A stretch of 49,953 nucleotides of DNA. Source: an uncultured Pseudomonadota bacterium (GTDB taxonomy: Bacteria; Pseudomonadota; Alphaproteobacteria; Rs-D84). The notes under the pieces are model-generated. The model did not search any database and had not been told where the DNA came from. It saw only the letters and a program-made list of their open reading frames with translations. This document shows, in pieces, positions 36,519-45,152 of the stretch. A program made the translations under genes and the position numbers. The DNA lies in contig CAMYYT010000005.1 of the NCBI GenBank assembly GCA_947303585.1, positions 1-49,953 of the forward strand. Reading direction: 5' to 3'. Positions within the stretch are counted from its first letter, which is position 1; the number at the start of each line of letters is the position of its first letter.

Positions 36519-37025
36519 ATGAATTTTGATACAGAAAAATTATTGGCAAAAGTCGCTGGTGAAAATGTAGAAAATTTTGCTAACTGTGTTATCAGCGATT
36601 TTGCCAGAACACAGATTGATTTTGCTTTTAATCAAATGTTTCAAGGACTATCGCTGTTGCAATGGATGGAAAATATAACTTTGATGAATGCGTGGCAAAA
36701 TACATTGGAAACTATGACAGAATTTGTGTTTTCTTTGCCCGAAAAAAATTGTGTTGCAGATTATTTGCATGTCGCTGTTTTTGACTTTAAAAAGAATATG
36801 TTAAAAACAGTAAAAAACAGTATTCATGCAAATGAATATTTTAATTGTCCTGTGGATAAACAGAATGAATTAAAACAATCGGCGAATGAAAAAGTCCAAC
36901 AAGGCATAGAAATTATAAAAAATTTGGTGTCTGCCCCAGGCAAATGTATCACAGAAAAAACGCAAAACGTTGAAAAAAACAACTTTCACGAAAAAACGCG
37001 TGAATACGAACGCGAAAGAAAATAA
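36519..37025 (+). CDS. helical protein, second gene of the pair, unknown function
   Basis: 168 residues, mostly helical by appearance. The aromatic-rich middle (FAFNQMFQGLSLLQWMENI) is followed by a Lys/Glu/Asn-rich tail ending YERERK. Ribosome site AAAGGC. The general size and composition of the first 120 residues recall phasin-like amphipathic proteins, but I cannot support that by motif. Co-transcribed with the 35908 gene and ended by a strong terminator. Confidence 0.7.
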   Translation: MNFDTEKLLAKVAGENVENFANCVISDFARTQIDFAFNQMFQGLSLLQWMENITLMNAWQNTLETMTEFVFSLPEKNCVADYLHVAVFDFKKNMLKTVKNSIHANEYFNCPVDKQNELKQSANEKVQQGIEIIKNLVSAPGKCITEKTQNVEKNNFHEKTREYERERK

Positions 37026-37052
37026 AAAAACGCCAAAACGGCGTTTTTTTTT
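37026..37052. terminator. bidirectional terminator
   Basis: ACGCC/GGCGT between an A run and a nine-T run, separating the 36519 gene from the convergent glyS. Confidence 0.85.
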
Positions 37053-38415
37053 ATTGATTTACAATTTCAAGAACTTTTTTAACTATGTCATCTACTTTGA
37101 TGCGTTCTTGTTCCATTGAATCGCGATGACGCATTGTAACCGTGCCGTCTTCCAAAGTTTGATGGTCGACAGTTATGCAAACAGGTGTCCCAATTTCATC
37201 GTGTCTGCGATAGTTCTTACCAATGTTCCCAGAATTTTCTAATTCGATTTTGCCAATACCAAGTTTGCGCAAATCATTTACGATTTTGTTCGACATATCT
37301 ACGATTTCAGGAACATTACGAACCAATGGTATAACGGCAGCTTTGACCGGAGCCAGCCACGGTTTTAATTTCAATACTGTGCGTGTTTTGCCATCGCCTA
37401 AACCTTCTTCTTCGTATGCTTCCAGCATTACTGTCAACATAGCGCGATTTGTTCCCATTGCGGTTTCAATAACATATGGAATAAAGTTTTCGCCTGTTTG
37501 AGCATCGCTGTAAGATAATTTGGTTGTAGAATCTTTGTTTTCCATAACATGCGCGGCCAATTTAAATTCACTTTGACCCTTGGTATGAGAACCCAAATCA
37601 AAATCTTGACGATTGTGAATTCCTTCGACTTCATCAAATCCGCCTTCTGGAAAATCGTATTCGATATCACCTGCTGCTTTGGCATAATGAGCCAATTTTT
37701 CATGCGGTTGAAAACGTAGTTTATTCGCAGGAATACCTAATACATTTATCCACCAATCCATACGAGTCTTTTTCCAATATTCAAAATATTGTTCGTCTTC
37801 ATCAGGTTTAACAAAATATTGCATCTCGGCCTGTTCGAATTCTCGCATACGGAAAACAAAGCCGCGTGGTGAAATTTCGTTGCGGAAAGACTTTCCAATC
37901 TGAGCGATTCCAAACGGTAATTTATGAGGTTTTGCATCCAACACATTTTTGAAGTTAACATAAGTTGTTGTTGCTGTTTCGGGACGCAAATAAGCATTGA
38001 TTTCACCGTCAGCAGTTGCACCAATAGATAAACCCATCATTAATTGATATGCGCGTGGTTCTGTGATTTCGCTGCTGCCACAGTTGTCGCATTTTGTTGG
38101 ATCTTTCATTTTGTCTTGACGCATGCGGGCGCCGCATTTTTTACATTCAACCAGCGGGTCAGAAAAACTTCCTTCGTGTCCAGAATATTTCCACATTAAA
38201 CGATTAGTAATAACAGACGCGTCCAACCCTTCAATATCGTTTCTGGAATAAATCATAGCGTTCCACCAAGCATTACGGATATTACGCATCATTTCTATTC
38301 CGTATGGACCATAATCGTACGCACCACCAAGTCCGCCATATATTTCAGATCCTGTAAAAATAAAACCGCGTCTTTTGCAAAGTGCAACTATGTCGTTAAC
38401 TGATTTTGCTGGCAT
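37051..38415 (-). CDS. glyS: glycyl-tRNA synthetase, single-chain (alpha2) type
   Basis: Charges tRNA-Gly. Class II enzyme with GGLGGAYDYGPYG near the N-terminus, a zinc-type insert (CKKCGARMR and CDNCG), the YLRPETATTTYVNF block, QIGKSFRNEISPRGFVFRMR (motif 2), and the anticodon-binding domain from about residue 350. 454 residues. This homodimeric type is found in eukaryotes, archaea and Gram-positives; most proteobacteria, alphaproteobacteria included, use the two-subunit glyQ/glyS enzyme. It follows the ferredoxin gene on the same strand after 20 bases. Confidence 0.93.
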   Translation of the reverse strand: MPAKSVNDIVALCKRRGFIFTGSEIYGGLGGAYDYGPYGIEMMRNIRNAWWNAMIYSRNDIEGLDASVITNRLMWKYSGHEGSFSDPLVECKKCGARMRQDKMKDPTKCDNCGSSEITEPRAYQLMMGLSIGATADGEINAYLRPETATTTYVNFKNVLDAKPHKLPFGIAQIGKSFRNEISPRGFVFRMREFEQAEMQYFVKPDEDEQYFEYWKKTRMDWWINVLGIPANKLRFQPHEKLAHYAKAAGDIEYDFPEGGFDEVEGIHNRQDFDLGSHTKGQSEFKLAAHVMENKDSTTKLSYSDAQTGENFIPYVIETAMGTNRAMLTVMLEAYEEEGLGDGKTRTVLKLKPWLAPVKAAVIPLVRNVPEIVDMSNKIVNDLRKLGIGKIELENSGNIGKNYRRHDEIGTPVCITVDHQTLEDGTVTMRHRDSMEQERIKVDDIVKKVLEIVNQ

Positions 38416-38435
38416 TTTAAAAACCTCTAAATTCT

Positions 38436-38618
38436 TTATTGTAAATCTGGTTCAATAGCATTTACAGGACACACAGCAGCACAAGTTCCGCATCCCATAC
38501 ATTTTGTTTTATCTATTTTGCATTTGCCACCTTCGCCATCAACAATAGCCATCGCAGGACAAACCCCCATGCAAGTATGACAACCAATACATTTATTAGA
38601 ATCTATTTTATAAGCCAT
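38436..38618 (-). CDS. 2[4Fe-4S] ferredoxin
   Basis: 60 residues with two complete cluster motifs, CIGCHTCMGVCP and CMGCGTCAAVCP, in the compact arrangement of clostridial-type ferredoxins. A low-potential electron carrier in the cytosol, usual in anaerobes (pyruvate:ferredoxin or hydrogenase partners, not seen here). Ribosome site AAAGGGAT upstream. It lies between the Bax-inhibitor-like gene and glyS on one strand, but the pairing with glyS has no obvious functional meaning. Confidence 0.95.
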   Translation of the reverse strand: MAYKIDSNKCIGCHTCMGVCPAMAIVDGEGGKCKIDKTKCMGCGTCAAVCPVNAIEPDLQ

Positions 38619-38646
38619 TTTTTATCCCTTTTATTTTATGTACAAA

Positions 38647-39348
38647 TTAATCTCTGCTGTTCAAAAATCCCAGTATATATTCAAACATCGCTACAAACGA
38701 AATGTACATGTGTAACGCGCCAAGTACCGCCAGTTGGTCTTTTTGTTCACCATTACCGATTGCGTAATAAGCGTTCTTCAAATTTTGCATATCATATGCT
38801 GCAAACAAAGCAAACACCAATACACCAATCAAACAGATAACTTGATTGAACACGACGCCAAGAGGACCAGTAAATATAGATATAATACCAACTAAAATCA
38901 AACCAATCATACCAATAAACAAGAAGGCGCCCAAAAATGATAAATCTTTAACTGTTTTATATCCAAAAAGTGCCATGCAACCAAACATTACTGCGGCTAA
39001 AACTAAGGCGATTATTATAGAAATAGGGCTGGATACCAAAATCATAGGTGTGACCGCAATACCCATCAAAATCGAATACAAAAACAACAAAAGTTTAGCA
39101 GTTGCTGGCTTCATTGAAAAAGCGCGAACTTGGGCCCACAAAGATAAGCCCAGACCACCAAACGCGATGATGTAGTAAGTAATTGATAACCCGCCGTTGT
39201 GAATCAAAGCAGTAAAGGCGCCTGTTATCAACATAACGAAAGTCGTCAATGCTGTTACCCCCACAGCAGCCGTCATCAAACCAAATATTTTTTTCAAATA
39301 AGATTCAATTCCGCCTTGGGTTCTTGAAACTGATTTTTTTGTAATCAT
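38647..39348 (-). CDS. Bax inhibitor-1 family membrane protein (YbhL/YccA-like)
   Basis: 233 residues from the ATG with AAGGAG upstream; the track start 36 codons earlier runs back through the promoter. Seven hydrophobic segments follow an N-terminal cytosolic stretch (RTQGGIESYLKKIFGLM). The family-typical end is present: AAYDMQNLKNAY, then LGALHMYISFVAMFEYILG and FLNSRD. Relatives are calcium-leak channels or regulators of membrane protease FtsH. Function in this organism not shown. Confidence 0.9.
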   Translation of the reverse strand: MITKKSVSRTQGGIESYLKKIFGLMTAAVGVTALTTFVMLITGAFTALIHNGGLSITYYIIAFGGLGLSLWAQVRAFSMKPATAKLLLFLYSILMGIAVTPMILVSSPISIIIALVLAAVMFGCMALFGYKTVKDLSFLGAFLFIGMIGLILVGIISIFTGPLGVVFNQVICLIGVLVFALFAAYDMQNLKNAYYAIGNGEQKDQLAVLGALHMYISFVAMFEYILGFLNSRD

Positions 39349-39384
39349 AGCTTTCTCCTTAAAATTTATGATTTGTGTAAAAAG

Positions 39385-39413
39385 AATATAATACAGTCTG
39401 GGGAATAATTCAA
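39385..39413 (-). promoter_or_regulatory. promoter for the Bax-inhibitor-like gene
   Basis: On the minus strand, TTGAAT and TATATT with a 17-base spacer, about 37 bases before the start codon. Confidence 0.55.
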
Positions 39414-39456
39414 GCGATATAAAAAATGTGATTTTAATTTTTTTTGACCGCAACAC

Positions 39457-39484
39457 TTGACAAATGAAAAATTGTCAATATAAT
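39457..39484 (+). promoter_or_regulatory. near-consensus promoter with an inverted repeat in the spacer
   Basis: TTGACA and TATAAT, both perfect, with a 16-base spacer. The -35 box is half of an inverted repeat, TTGACA-10-TGTCAA, that ends next to the -10 box. This is the position of a classical repressor operator. The start codon follows at 39522. Confidence 0.7.
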
Positions 39485-39521
39485 ATATCGCGGTAATCAA
39501 CAAAAACAAAGGGAGTTTATA

Positions 39522-39869
39522 ATGAAGCAAAGATACGATATACCAAAAAACGTAGCTAACACAGGCTATGTTGGGGCGGGTCAAAAAGCAGAAGCAATTA
39601 AAACTATTTGTTCTTTTATCATAAAAAATTGGGAACAGAAACAAGAAATAAACAAAGAAATCGCAGCAGCTCATGGACGTGCTGACGAAACACAGTCAAG
39701 AAGATTAGCAAGATGTGAAGAAAACATAGATAATAACATCGGTTGTTTTGAAAGACAATTGGAAGACGGAAGATGGTTTAAACAATGCGAAGCCGCTGTG
39801 AAGACTATCAAAATTCCAGAAGTGAAACAAATGTTGATGAAACGTTTGGAAGCGGTGCGTAATGCGTAA
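39522..39869 (+). CDS. small charged protein, unknown function
   Basis: 115 residues, ribosome site AAAGGGAG. Mostly helical and charged (KQEINKEIAAAHGRADETQ), with three cysteines spread along it and no signal peptide. It is the first gene of a two-gene unit with the 58-residue gene at 39894 and is driven by the strongest-looking promoter in the window. Not recognised. Confidence 0.75.
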   Translation: MKQRYDIPKNVANTGYVGAGQKAEAIKTICSFIIKNWEQKQEINKEIAAAHGRADETQSRRLARCEENIDNNIGCFERQLEDGRWFKQCEAAVKTIKIPEVKQMLMKRLEAVRNA

Positions 39870-39893
39870 ATAATTAATCACAAGAGATAAAAA

Positions 39894-40070
39894 ATGACAA
39901 AAACGTATGAATCAAAATCTTTTGTTCCAAGTGGTCGTTTGCCTTACGACAGTATTGTTCGTTTAGTGGACAAGGCTTGTAAAACAGGGGATTTTCAATT
40001 ACAACGATTGATTGATGCGGGACCTCGTGTTTCATTAAAAGATGTTGCGAAATTCAGAGAGTCTCGTTAA
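39894..40070 (+). CDS. 58-residue protein, unknown function
   Basis: Too short for the ORF track. It starts 24 bases after the 39522 gene, with AAGAG upstream, and reads MTKTYESKSFVPSGRLPYDS, followed by a Leu-rich helix (LVDKACKTGDFQLQRLIDAG) and a basic end. Codon use fits the genome, and a terminator follows directly. It may work with its upstream neighbour. Confidence 0.65.
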   Translation: MTKTYESKSFVPSGRLPYDSIVRLVDKACKTGDFQLQRLIDAGPRVSLKDVAKFRESR

Positions 40071-40082
40071 AACAAAATAAAT

Positions 40083-40112
40083 TAAAGTCGCCAAATTGGC
40101 GACTTTAATTTT
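40083..40112 (+). terminator. rho-independent terminator
   Basis: AAAGTCGCCA/TGGCGACTTT followed by AATTTTTGG. Confidence 0.85.
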
Positions 40113-40115
40113 TGG

Positions 40116-40145
40116 TTGAAAAGAATATGGCTTTGATAATACAAT
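40116..40145 (+). promoter_or_regulatory. promoter for lgt
   Basis: TTGAAA and TACAAT with an 18-base spacer, directly after the preceding terminator. Confidence 0.5.
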
Positions 40146-40165
40146 GACCAAAAAGGAAACTTATT

Positions 40166-40984
40166 ATGGCTATCGTTATAAATCCAATTAATCCAGTTGC
40201 TTTTTCTGTTTTGGGTTTGCCAATTCGTTGGTATGCGCTGGCGTATATCGCGGGTTTTATCATTGGTTATTATTTGTTTAGATATTTAACCAGAAACAAA
40301 GATTCTGCGATTTGTGTTTCTAAAAAGCAACTAGACGATTTATTAACATATATCGTTTTGGGCGTAATTTTGGGTGGCAGGTTAGGTTATGTATTGTTCT
40401 ATAATTTGCCATATTTCATAGAAAACCCATTGGAAATATTTATGCTTTGGCATGGTGGGATGAGTTTTCATGGGGGACTGCTTGGTGTAATATTCGCGAC
40501 ATTTTTATTTGTATCAAAACAAAAATTTCAAGACAAATCAACATTACGAAATTCGTTTAGAATCTTAGATGTGTTATCGGTGGTTGTTCCAGTTGGTTTA
40601 GGATTGGGACGCATAGCCAATTTTATAAATATGGAAATAATGGGACGTGTAACAAATTCCCCCTTGGGTGTAGTGTTTAATGGTGTGTCATCTGAACCGC
40701 GTCATGCCAGTCCGCTTTACGAAGCTACTCTCGAAGGATTGGTTTTGTTTATAATTATGTGGTTGCTTTATACCAAAACAAATCTTAAAAATAAACCAGG
40801 CGCAATAAGTGGTCTGCTTTGCGTGTTCTATGCTATATTCAGGATTTTTTGTGAACAATTCCGTCAACCAGACGCCCAGATTGGTTTTCTTACTTCGTGG
40901 GGGCTTACCATGGGGCAAACTTTGTCTGGGATAATGTTTGTTGTTGGTATAACAATTTTTATTTGCGCGCTGCGTAATAGATAA
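40166..40984 (+). CDS. lgt: phosphatidylglycerol-prolipoprotein diacylglyceryl transferase
   Basis: An inner-membrane enzyme that adds diacylglycerol to the lipobox cysteine of prolipoproteins. Hallmarks: WYALAYIAGFIIGY, the HGGMSFHGG motif, GRIANFINMEIMGR with the essential Arg, Asn and Glu, and EQFRQPDAQIG with the second essential Arg. Seven membrane segments. 272 residues. Ribosome site AAAAAGG. The ASCH-domain gene follows after 3 bases, so the two are one transcript. Confidence 0.95.
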   Translation: MAIVINPINPVAFSVLGLPIRWYALAYIAGFIIGYYLFRYLTRNKDSAICVSKKQLDDLLTYIVLGVILGGRLGYVLFYNLPYFIENPLEIFMLWHGGMSFHGGLLGVIFATFLFVSKQKFQDKSTLRNSFRILDVLSVVVPVGLGLGRIANFINMEIMGRVTNSPLGVVFNGVSSEPRHASPLYEATLEGLVLFIIMWLLYTKTNLKNKPGAISGLLCVFYAIFRIFCEQFRQPDAQIGFLTSWGLTMGQTLSGIMFVVGITIFICALRNR

Positions 40985-40987
40985 ACA

Positions 40988-41335
40988 ATGTCTGTGGAAA
41001 GATGGTCTTTTGATAACGATGAATTATTTGATTTAGTTGCAACAAATCGCAAGCATGGAACTTGTTGTCTTTATCAAGATGATAAAAGTATGTCAAAAGT
41101 CGGCGAAACAAACATAATTTACAATTCAAAAAACGAAGAAATAAAAATCAAAATTGTAAATGTTCGCAAATGCCGTTTTTGTGATGTTGATGAACAATGG
41201 GCAAAAACAGAAGGCGAAGGTGATTTATCATTAGAATACTGGCGAACAATTCATCAAGATTTTTTCAAAAACGAAAATCCAGATTTTAAAATCACAGATA
41301 TGCTGGAATTAAATGAATTTGTTGTTTTGCAATGA
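40988..41335 (+). CDS. ASCH-domain protein
   Basis: 115 residues matching the ASCH fold, a small PUA-like barrel thought to bind RNA or to act as an amidohydrolase on modified nucleosides. The diagnostic block is DVDEQWAKTEGEGDLSLEYW, near residue 66 and followed by HQDFF; the preceding strand (IKIKIVNVRKCRF) is typical. It is translated right after lgt. There is no known link between the two functions; position alone suggests co-expression. Confidence 0.82.
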   Translation: MSVERWSFDNDELFDLVATNRKHGTCCLYQDDKSMSKVGETNIIYNSKNEEIKIKIVNVRKCRFCDVDEQWAKTEGEGDLSLEYWRTIHQDFFKNENPDFKITDMLELNEFVVLQ

Positions 41336-41340
41336 TTAAA

Positions 41341-43107
41341 TTATTCTTGTAAAAACCCACCAGATTGCATTTTCCACAATTTTGCATAAAGACCATTTTT
41401 GCGCAACAAAGACTTGTGTGTTCCGCTTTCAACAATTTGACCATGGTCCAAAACAATTATTCTGTTCATATTTCTTAACGTGGATAATCTGTGGGCAATA
41501 ACGATGGTTGTTCGCCCTTTGGATAATTTTAGAAACGATTGTTGAATTAAATCTTCTGTTTCACTATCCAAAGCAGAAGTTGCTTCATCCAGTATCAAAA
41601 TAGGTGCATCTTTTAAAAACGCCCGTGCGACAGCAATCCGTTGTCTTTGTCCACCGGATAATTTAATTCCCCTGTCACCAATATAAGTATCGTATTTTTG
41701 TGGTGCAGACAATATAAATTTATCTGCAGCAGCATTTTTCGCAGCACGGAAAATTTCTTCATCTGTTGCGTCTATGCGACCATATTGAATATTTTCTTTA
41801 ATGGTTCTGTTGAACATAGTTGAATCTTGGGGGATAAAAGATATATTTTCACGTAAAGATTGTTGTGTCACATTTTTTATATCTTGCCCATCAATATAAA
41901 TCGCACCACGTATCGGATCATAAAGTCGTAATATTAAATTTACCAACGTGGTTTTGCCGGCACCACTCATACCAACCAAACCTATGCGTTCACCGGGCTT
42001 TATATTTAACGAGAAATCTTTCAACACATGTTTTTTTGAATACTTGAAATTAAGATTTCTTATTTCTATGGCAGCATGTTTTACAACCAGTTTTTTTGCA
42101 TCTGGTTTATCAACAATTTTTATTGGTTTGATTAAAACATTATAAGAACCAACCGCAGTCCCCCACTTTTCAACAAAATTCTTTATTTCCATAATCAAAC
42201 CAAAGGTCAAAGCATCCATCCCAACAAAAACACTTAATGCAAAAGATACATCTGCGATGGAAGATTGACCTGTGGCATACATATAACCACATAAAACAAT
42301 TAACGCGGTCATTCCAATAACATCCATCACAAAATTCCCAGGTCCCCAAAACCAACGCGACGAAGCATGAGCGGCGCGTCCGTCTTTTTCATACTTTTTA
42401 CGATAAGTCTGTGCACATTTTTGTTCCCAATCTGCGTGTGCAAATGTTTTCACCGCTAAAAAATTAGATAGCGCTTCCAATAAACGCCCTTGTAAATGAT
42501 TTAATGTCTGTGAAGATTTTGCCGAAGCACGCAAAGCATATTTAATACGCCAACATCCCCATCCAACACGTATTGATGCAGCCAATATAATCACCAAAGC
42601 ATATTGCCAACCAATAGCAAACAATCCGCCAATTCCTAAAATAAAAGCACCTAATGTTGCCACCAAACTGCCAAATACTATGTTTAAAGTTTCGTAAAAA
42701 CCAGTCGCAACACCGCTTATTTGTGAATTTATTTTTCCCGGCATTGAATCAGTATAAAATGTGATGCTTTGTTTAAAAACATAATCATATAAATCTTGGG
42801 AAATTTTATTATAAGAACGGTATCTGATACAATTATCAAATATAACCCAACGCATTACTGCCCCAGCAACCAAAATTGTTCGAACAACAAAATAAGCAAT
42901 TGCTATAGGTATAATACCAACAAACGCGTCTGCCACTGGTGTCGCTTCCAATATCGCGATGACTTTTTTGACAAAAAAAGCCGGAACAACCGTCCACCCA
43001 GATGTATCAAAAATCGACACCAACAGATATACAAACGGCCAACCTTTTGCGTAACGAAACAAGTTTTTGAAATAAAACGTCAAAACTGAATTTGGGAATT
43101 TTTTCAT
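41341..43107 (-). CDS. ABC exporter, fused permease and ATPase (ABCB/MsbA-like)
   Basis: 588 residues. An N-terminal membrane domain with about six helices (residues 20-320) is followed by the ATPase: Walker A GMSGAGKTT, the Q-loop in FIPQDS, signature LSGGQRQR, Walker B ILILDEATSALD and the switch histidine in IAHRLS. Works as a homodimer that exports lipids, peptides or drugs; the substrate cannot be read from the sequence. Converges on the ASCH gene with a 5-base gap and has no transport-operon neighbours. Confidence 0.92.
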   Translation of the reverse strand: MKKFPNSVLTFYFKNLFRYAKGWPFVYLLVSIFDTSGWTVVPAFFVKKVIAILEATPVADAFVGIIPIAIAYFVVRTILVAGAVMRWVIFDNCIRYRSYNKISQDLYDYVFKQSITFYTDSMPGKINSQISGVATGFYETLNIVFGSLVATLGAFILGIGGLFAIGWQYALVIILAASIRVGWGCWRIKYALRASAKSSQTLNHLQGRLLEALSNFLAVKTFAHADWEQKCAQTYRKKYEKDGRAAHASSRWFWGPGNFVMDVIGMTALIVLCGYMYATGQSSIADVSFALSVFVGMDALTFGLIMEIKNFVEKWGTAVGSYNVLIKPIKIVDKPDAKKLVVKHAAIEIRNLNFKYSKKHVLKDFSLNIKPGERIGLVGMSGAGKTTLVNLILRLYDPIRGAIYIDGQDIKNVTQQSLRENISFIPQDSTMFNRTIKENIQYGRIDATDEEIFRAAKNAAADKFILSAPQKYDTYIGDRGIKLSGGQRQRIAVARAFLKDAPILILDEATSALDSETEDLIQQSFLKLSKGRTTIVIAHRLSTLRNMNRIIVLDHGQIVESGTHKSLLRKNGLYAKLWKMQSGGFLQE

Positions 43108-43137
43108 GTGCTAAATCATAAAAAAATTATTTTTTCT

Positions 43138-43166
43138 TTGCAAGAAAAATCGGAATAAATTATGAT
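43138..43166 (+). promoter_or_regulatory. promoter for the NUDIX gene
   Basis: TTGCAA and TATGAT with a 17-base spacer. The ATG follows 20 bases later, with AAAGGA between. Confidence 0.6.
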
Positions 43167-43186
43167 AATAACCAAAGGATGCAGTT

Positions 43187-43696
43187 ATGGAAATGATTGA
43201 TTTATATAACAACGCGCGACAAATTGTTTGTACGGCAGAAAAACACGACCCAATTCCAGATGGATTAAACAAAGTTGCTGTTCATATATGGGTTGTTAAT
43301 TCCAAAGGTGAATTTTTATTACAACAACGTCTTGCGACTGCTAAGAAATTACCAAATATGTGGGGGCAGATTGGTGGTGGCGTTCAAACGGGTGAAACAA
43401 GTTGGGATGCTTGTGTTCGTGAATGTAGCGAAGAAATGGGGTTAACACCGACACTTAAAAATTCCATATTAGTTGGAACTTGGAAACGGCTAAACGATTT
43501 TGTGGATGTTTGGTTGGTGTATTCCGATGTAAATGTAAACGATTTAAAATTGCAACCCAGCGAAGTGCAAAACGCAAAATGGGCTTCGCGTCAAGATATT
43601 GAACAAATGCAACAAAACGGAACATTTATTCCATCTATATTGCCAGGGCTAAAAATGGTTTATGCATATCTTGATATGTTGCAACAAAGGAAATAA
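43187..43696 (+). CDS. NUDIX hydrolase
   Basis: 169 residues with a complete Nudix box, GGVQTGETSWDACVRECSEE followed by MGL, which binds the divalent metal and cleaves a diphosphate linkage. The first half (LNKVAVHIWVVNSKGEFLLQ) and WGQIGGG resemble the isopentenyl-diphosphate-isomerase-like and 8-oxo-type Nudix groups. The substrate is not predictable. Monocistronic. Confidence 0.88.
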   Translation: MEMIDLYNNARQIVCTAEKHDPIPDGLNKVAVHIWVVNSKGEFLLQQRLATAKKLPNMWGQIGGGVQTGETSWDACVRECSEEMGLTPTLKNSILVGTWKRLNDFVDVWLVYSDVNVNDLKLQPSEVQNAKWASRQDIEQMQQNGTFIPSILPGLKMVYAYLDMLQQRK

Positions 43697-43705
43697 AAAA
43701 ATTTT

Positions 43706-43947
43706 TTATATTTTACTAATAATTGGCAAGATGTGTTGTGCAAAATATTCGCGCTCGTCAGCGAACCCTATAACACTCTTGTCCAACAAAGACCCAGCAT
43801 CCAACCAAACAACGCGAACATTGTCAGAACATTTTTCACAAAAAACTATTTCCATATCGGATGATACAGGTGCAACAAACATAAAATGTGTTTCGCTTCG
43901 CGCAGAACGTATGCTGCATAACGTTTATCCTTGATTTCTGTAAACAT
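43706..43947 (-). pseudogene. small gene broken by a single-base frameshift
   Basis: On the minus strand an ATG with TATAAT and AGGGGTG upstream opens MFTEIKDKRYAAYVLREAKH and then runs into a stop. In the -1 frame the reading continues from that point as FMFVAPVSSDMEIVFCEKC, then WLDAGSLLDKSVIGFADERE to a stop at 43706. Together they make about 80 residues with one base missing. Neither half is in the ORF track. No family recognised. It may be a decayed gene, a sequencing error, or two unrelated short frames. Confidence 0.45.
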
Positions 43948-43974
43948 AAAACACCCCTATTAAGTATTATATCT

Positions 43975-45045
43975 TCACAATACCGCGCTTTCTAATATTG
44001 AAACCTTTTTATTTATAGGGTCTATTTCTGTTAATGCACCATAAGGCAGTATTATTTGTGGCACAGTATGACCAAAATCCATATTCGTAACAATTGGCAT
44101 ATCGCTGCGACCGTATTCTGCACATATCTTAACAAGGCATTTCTCAAACTGTGGATAAAGAGACAGCCACTTATCTTGTTCGGATTCTTTACCTGCTGAA
44201 AATTCTCCACCTGGGCGTCCAAATAATATACCAGACAAATTTTCCAGTATCCCCATCGCTGCAATATTGTGCAAAAAATCGCCGAACTGTTCTGGTGTGG
44301 CTTGCAGTTCACTATTTTCAACAAACAAAATAGCACCATCCCAATCGTCCATTTTTGGCCATATTTTTGTTCCATTTGTCATTGCCAGTAATTCCATACA
44401 TCCGCCCAGCAACCGTCCACGAACAGGTTTATTTCCTTGGATAAAATGCCATCCATCGGTGTGTGTTCGTTTTCTTAACACATCGTTTTTATCATCCCAA
44501 TAAACTTTTTCTACAATAAATTCATCAGATTGTGGTAATTCACCAATTGGAGAATTATCAAATAAAGTCTTTTTGGTATTTTCAACCATAATTTTTGGAA
44601 TACCACAATTTTCACCATAACCAAACATAAGAGATGCGCTGTAAAAAGAAGAAACACCCGCATGAAAAAACATCAAATGATTACCTGTTGTATCAGACAT
44701 ACCCAAAAATATTTTTGGATTATTACGAATAATCTCAAAATGTTCATCGGTCATATGACGCAATAAACGCACAGTATCATCTCCCCCAATGTTTGTAAGA
44801 ATCGCTTTGATTGAAGGGTCTTTTATCGCCATCATCATATCATCTAAACGTAATTGCGGGTTATCATATAAATCTGTTCTTAAAGAATTTGGCATTTCAA
44901 CAATACGCACACCAAAAGTTTCTTCAAATTGTTTTTTGCCATGCTGATAACGTGCCGGAAATTTTCCAGCCGAGCAACCAGACAAAGATACAGTTGCGAT
45001 CAAATCATTTTTTTGTAATTTTTGTGGTTTGATAAGTTGTTTCAT
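43975..45045 (-). CDS. S66 family peptidase (LD-carboxypeptidase / MccF-like)
   Basis: Serine peptidase family S66, which includes peptidoglycan LD-carboxypeptidases and MccF, the microcin C self-immunity enzyme. The nucleophile lies in FLGMSDTTGNHL; the substrate-binding loop is ILTNIGGDDTVRLL; the Glu and His of the triad fit LFVENSELQ and DFGHTVPQIILPYG. 356 residues is closer to MccF (about 340) than to cytosolic LdcA (about 300). It lacks a signal peptide. A strong TATAAT promoter precedes it. Substrate uncertain. Confidence 0.88.
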   Translation of the reverse strand: MKQLIKPQKLQKNDLIATVSLSGCSAGKFPARYQHGKKQFEETFGVRIVEMPNSLRTDLYDNPQLRLDDMMMAIKDPSIKAILTNIGGDDTVRLLRHMTDEHFEIIRNNPKIFLGMSDTTGNHLMFFHAGVSSFYSASLMFGYGENCGIPKIMVENTKKTLFDNSPIGELPQSDEFIVEKVYWDDKNDVLRKRTHTDGWHFIQGNKPVRGRLLGGCMELLAMTNGTKIWPKMDDWDGAILFVENSELQATPEQFGDFLHNIAAMGILENLSGILFGRPGGEFSAGKESEQDKWLSLYPQFEKCLVKICAEYGRSDMPIVTNMDFGHTVPQIILPYGALTEIDPINKKVSILESAVL

Positions 45046-45074
45046 GTCCAGACCTTTTTTCTTATATGATTTAT

Positions 45075-45102
45075 ATTATAAATATTCTGCAAATAAGTTC
45101 AA
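45075..45102 (-). promoter_or_regulatory. promoter for the S66 peptidase gene
   Basis: On the minus strand, TTGAAC and TATAAT with a 16-base spacer, about 30 bases before the start. Confidence 0.65.
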
Positions 45103-45152
45103 CTTGTTTCAGTTTTGTGGCATCGGAAAAATAGGGGCGTATAGAAAGCAAA

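Noticed and set aside
43662-43934. 90-residue plus-strand ORF after the NUDIX gene
   Set aside because: Overlaps the NUDIX end, has no ribosome site, and the minus strand shows better coding features.
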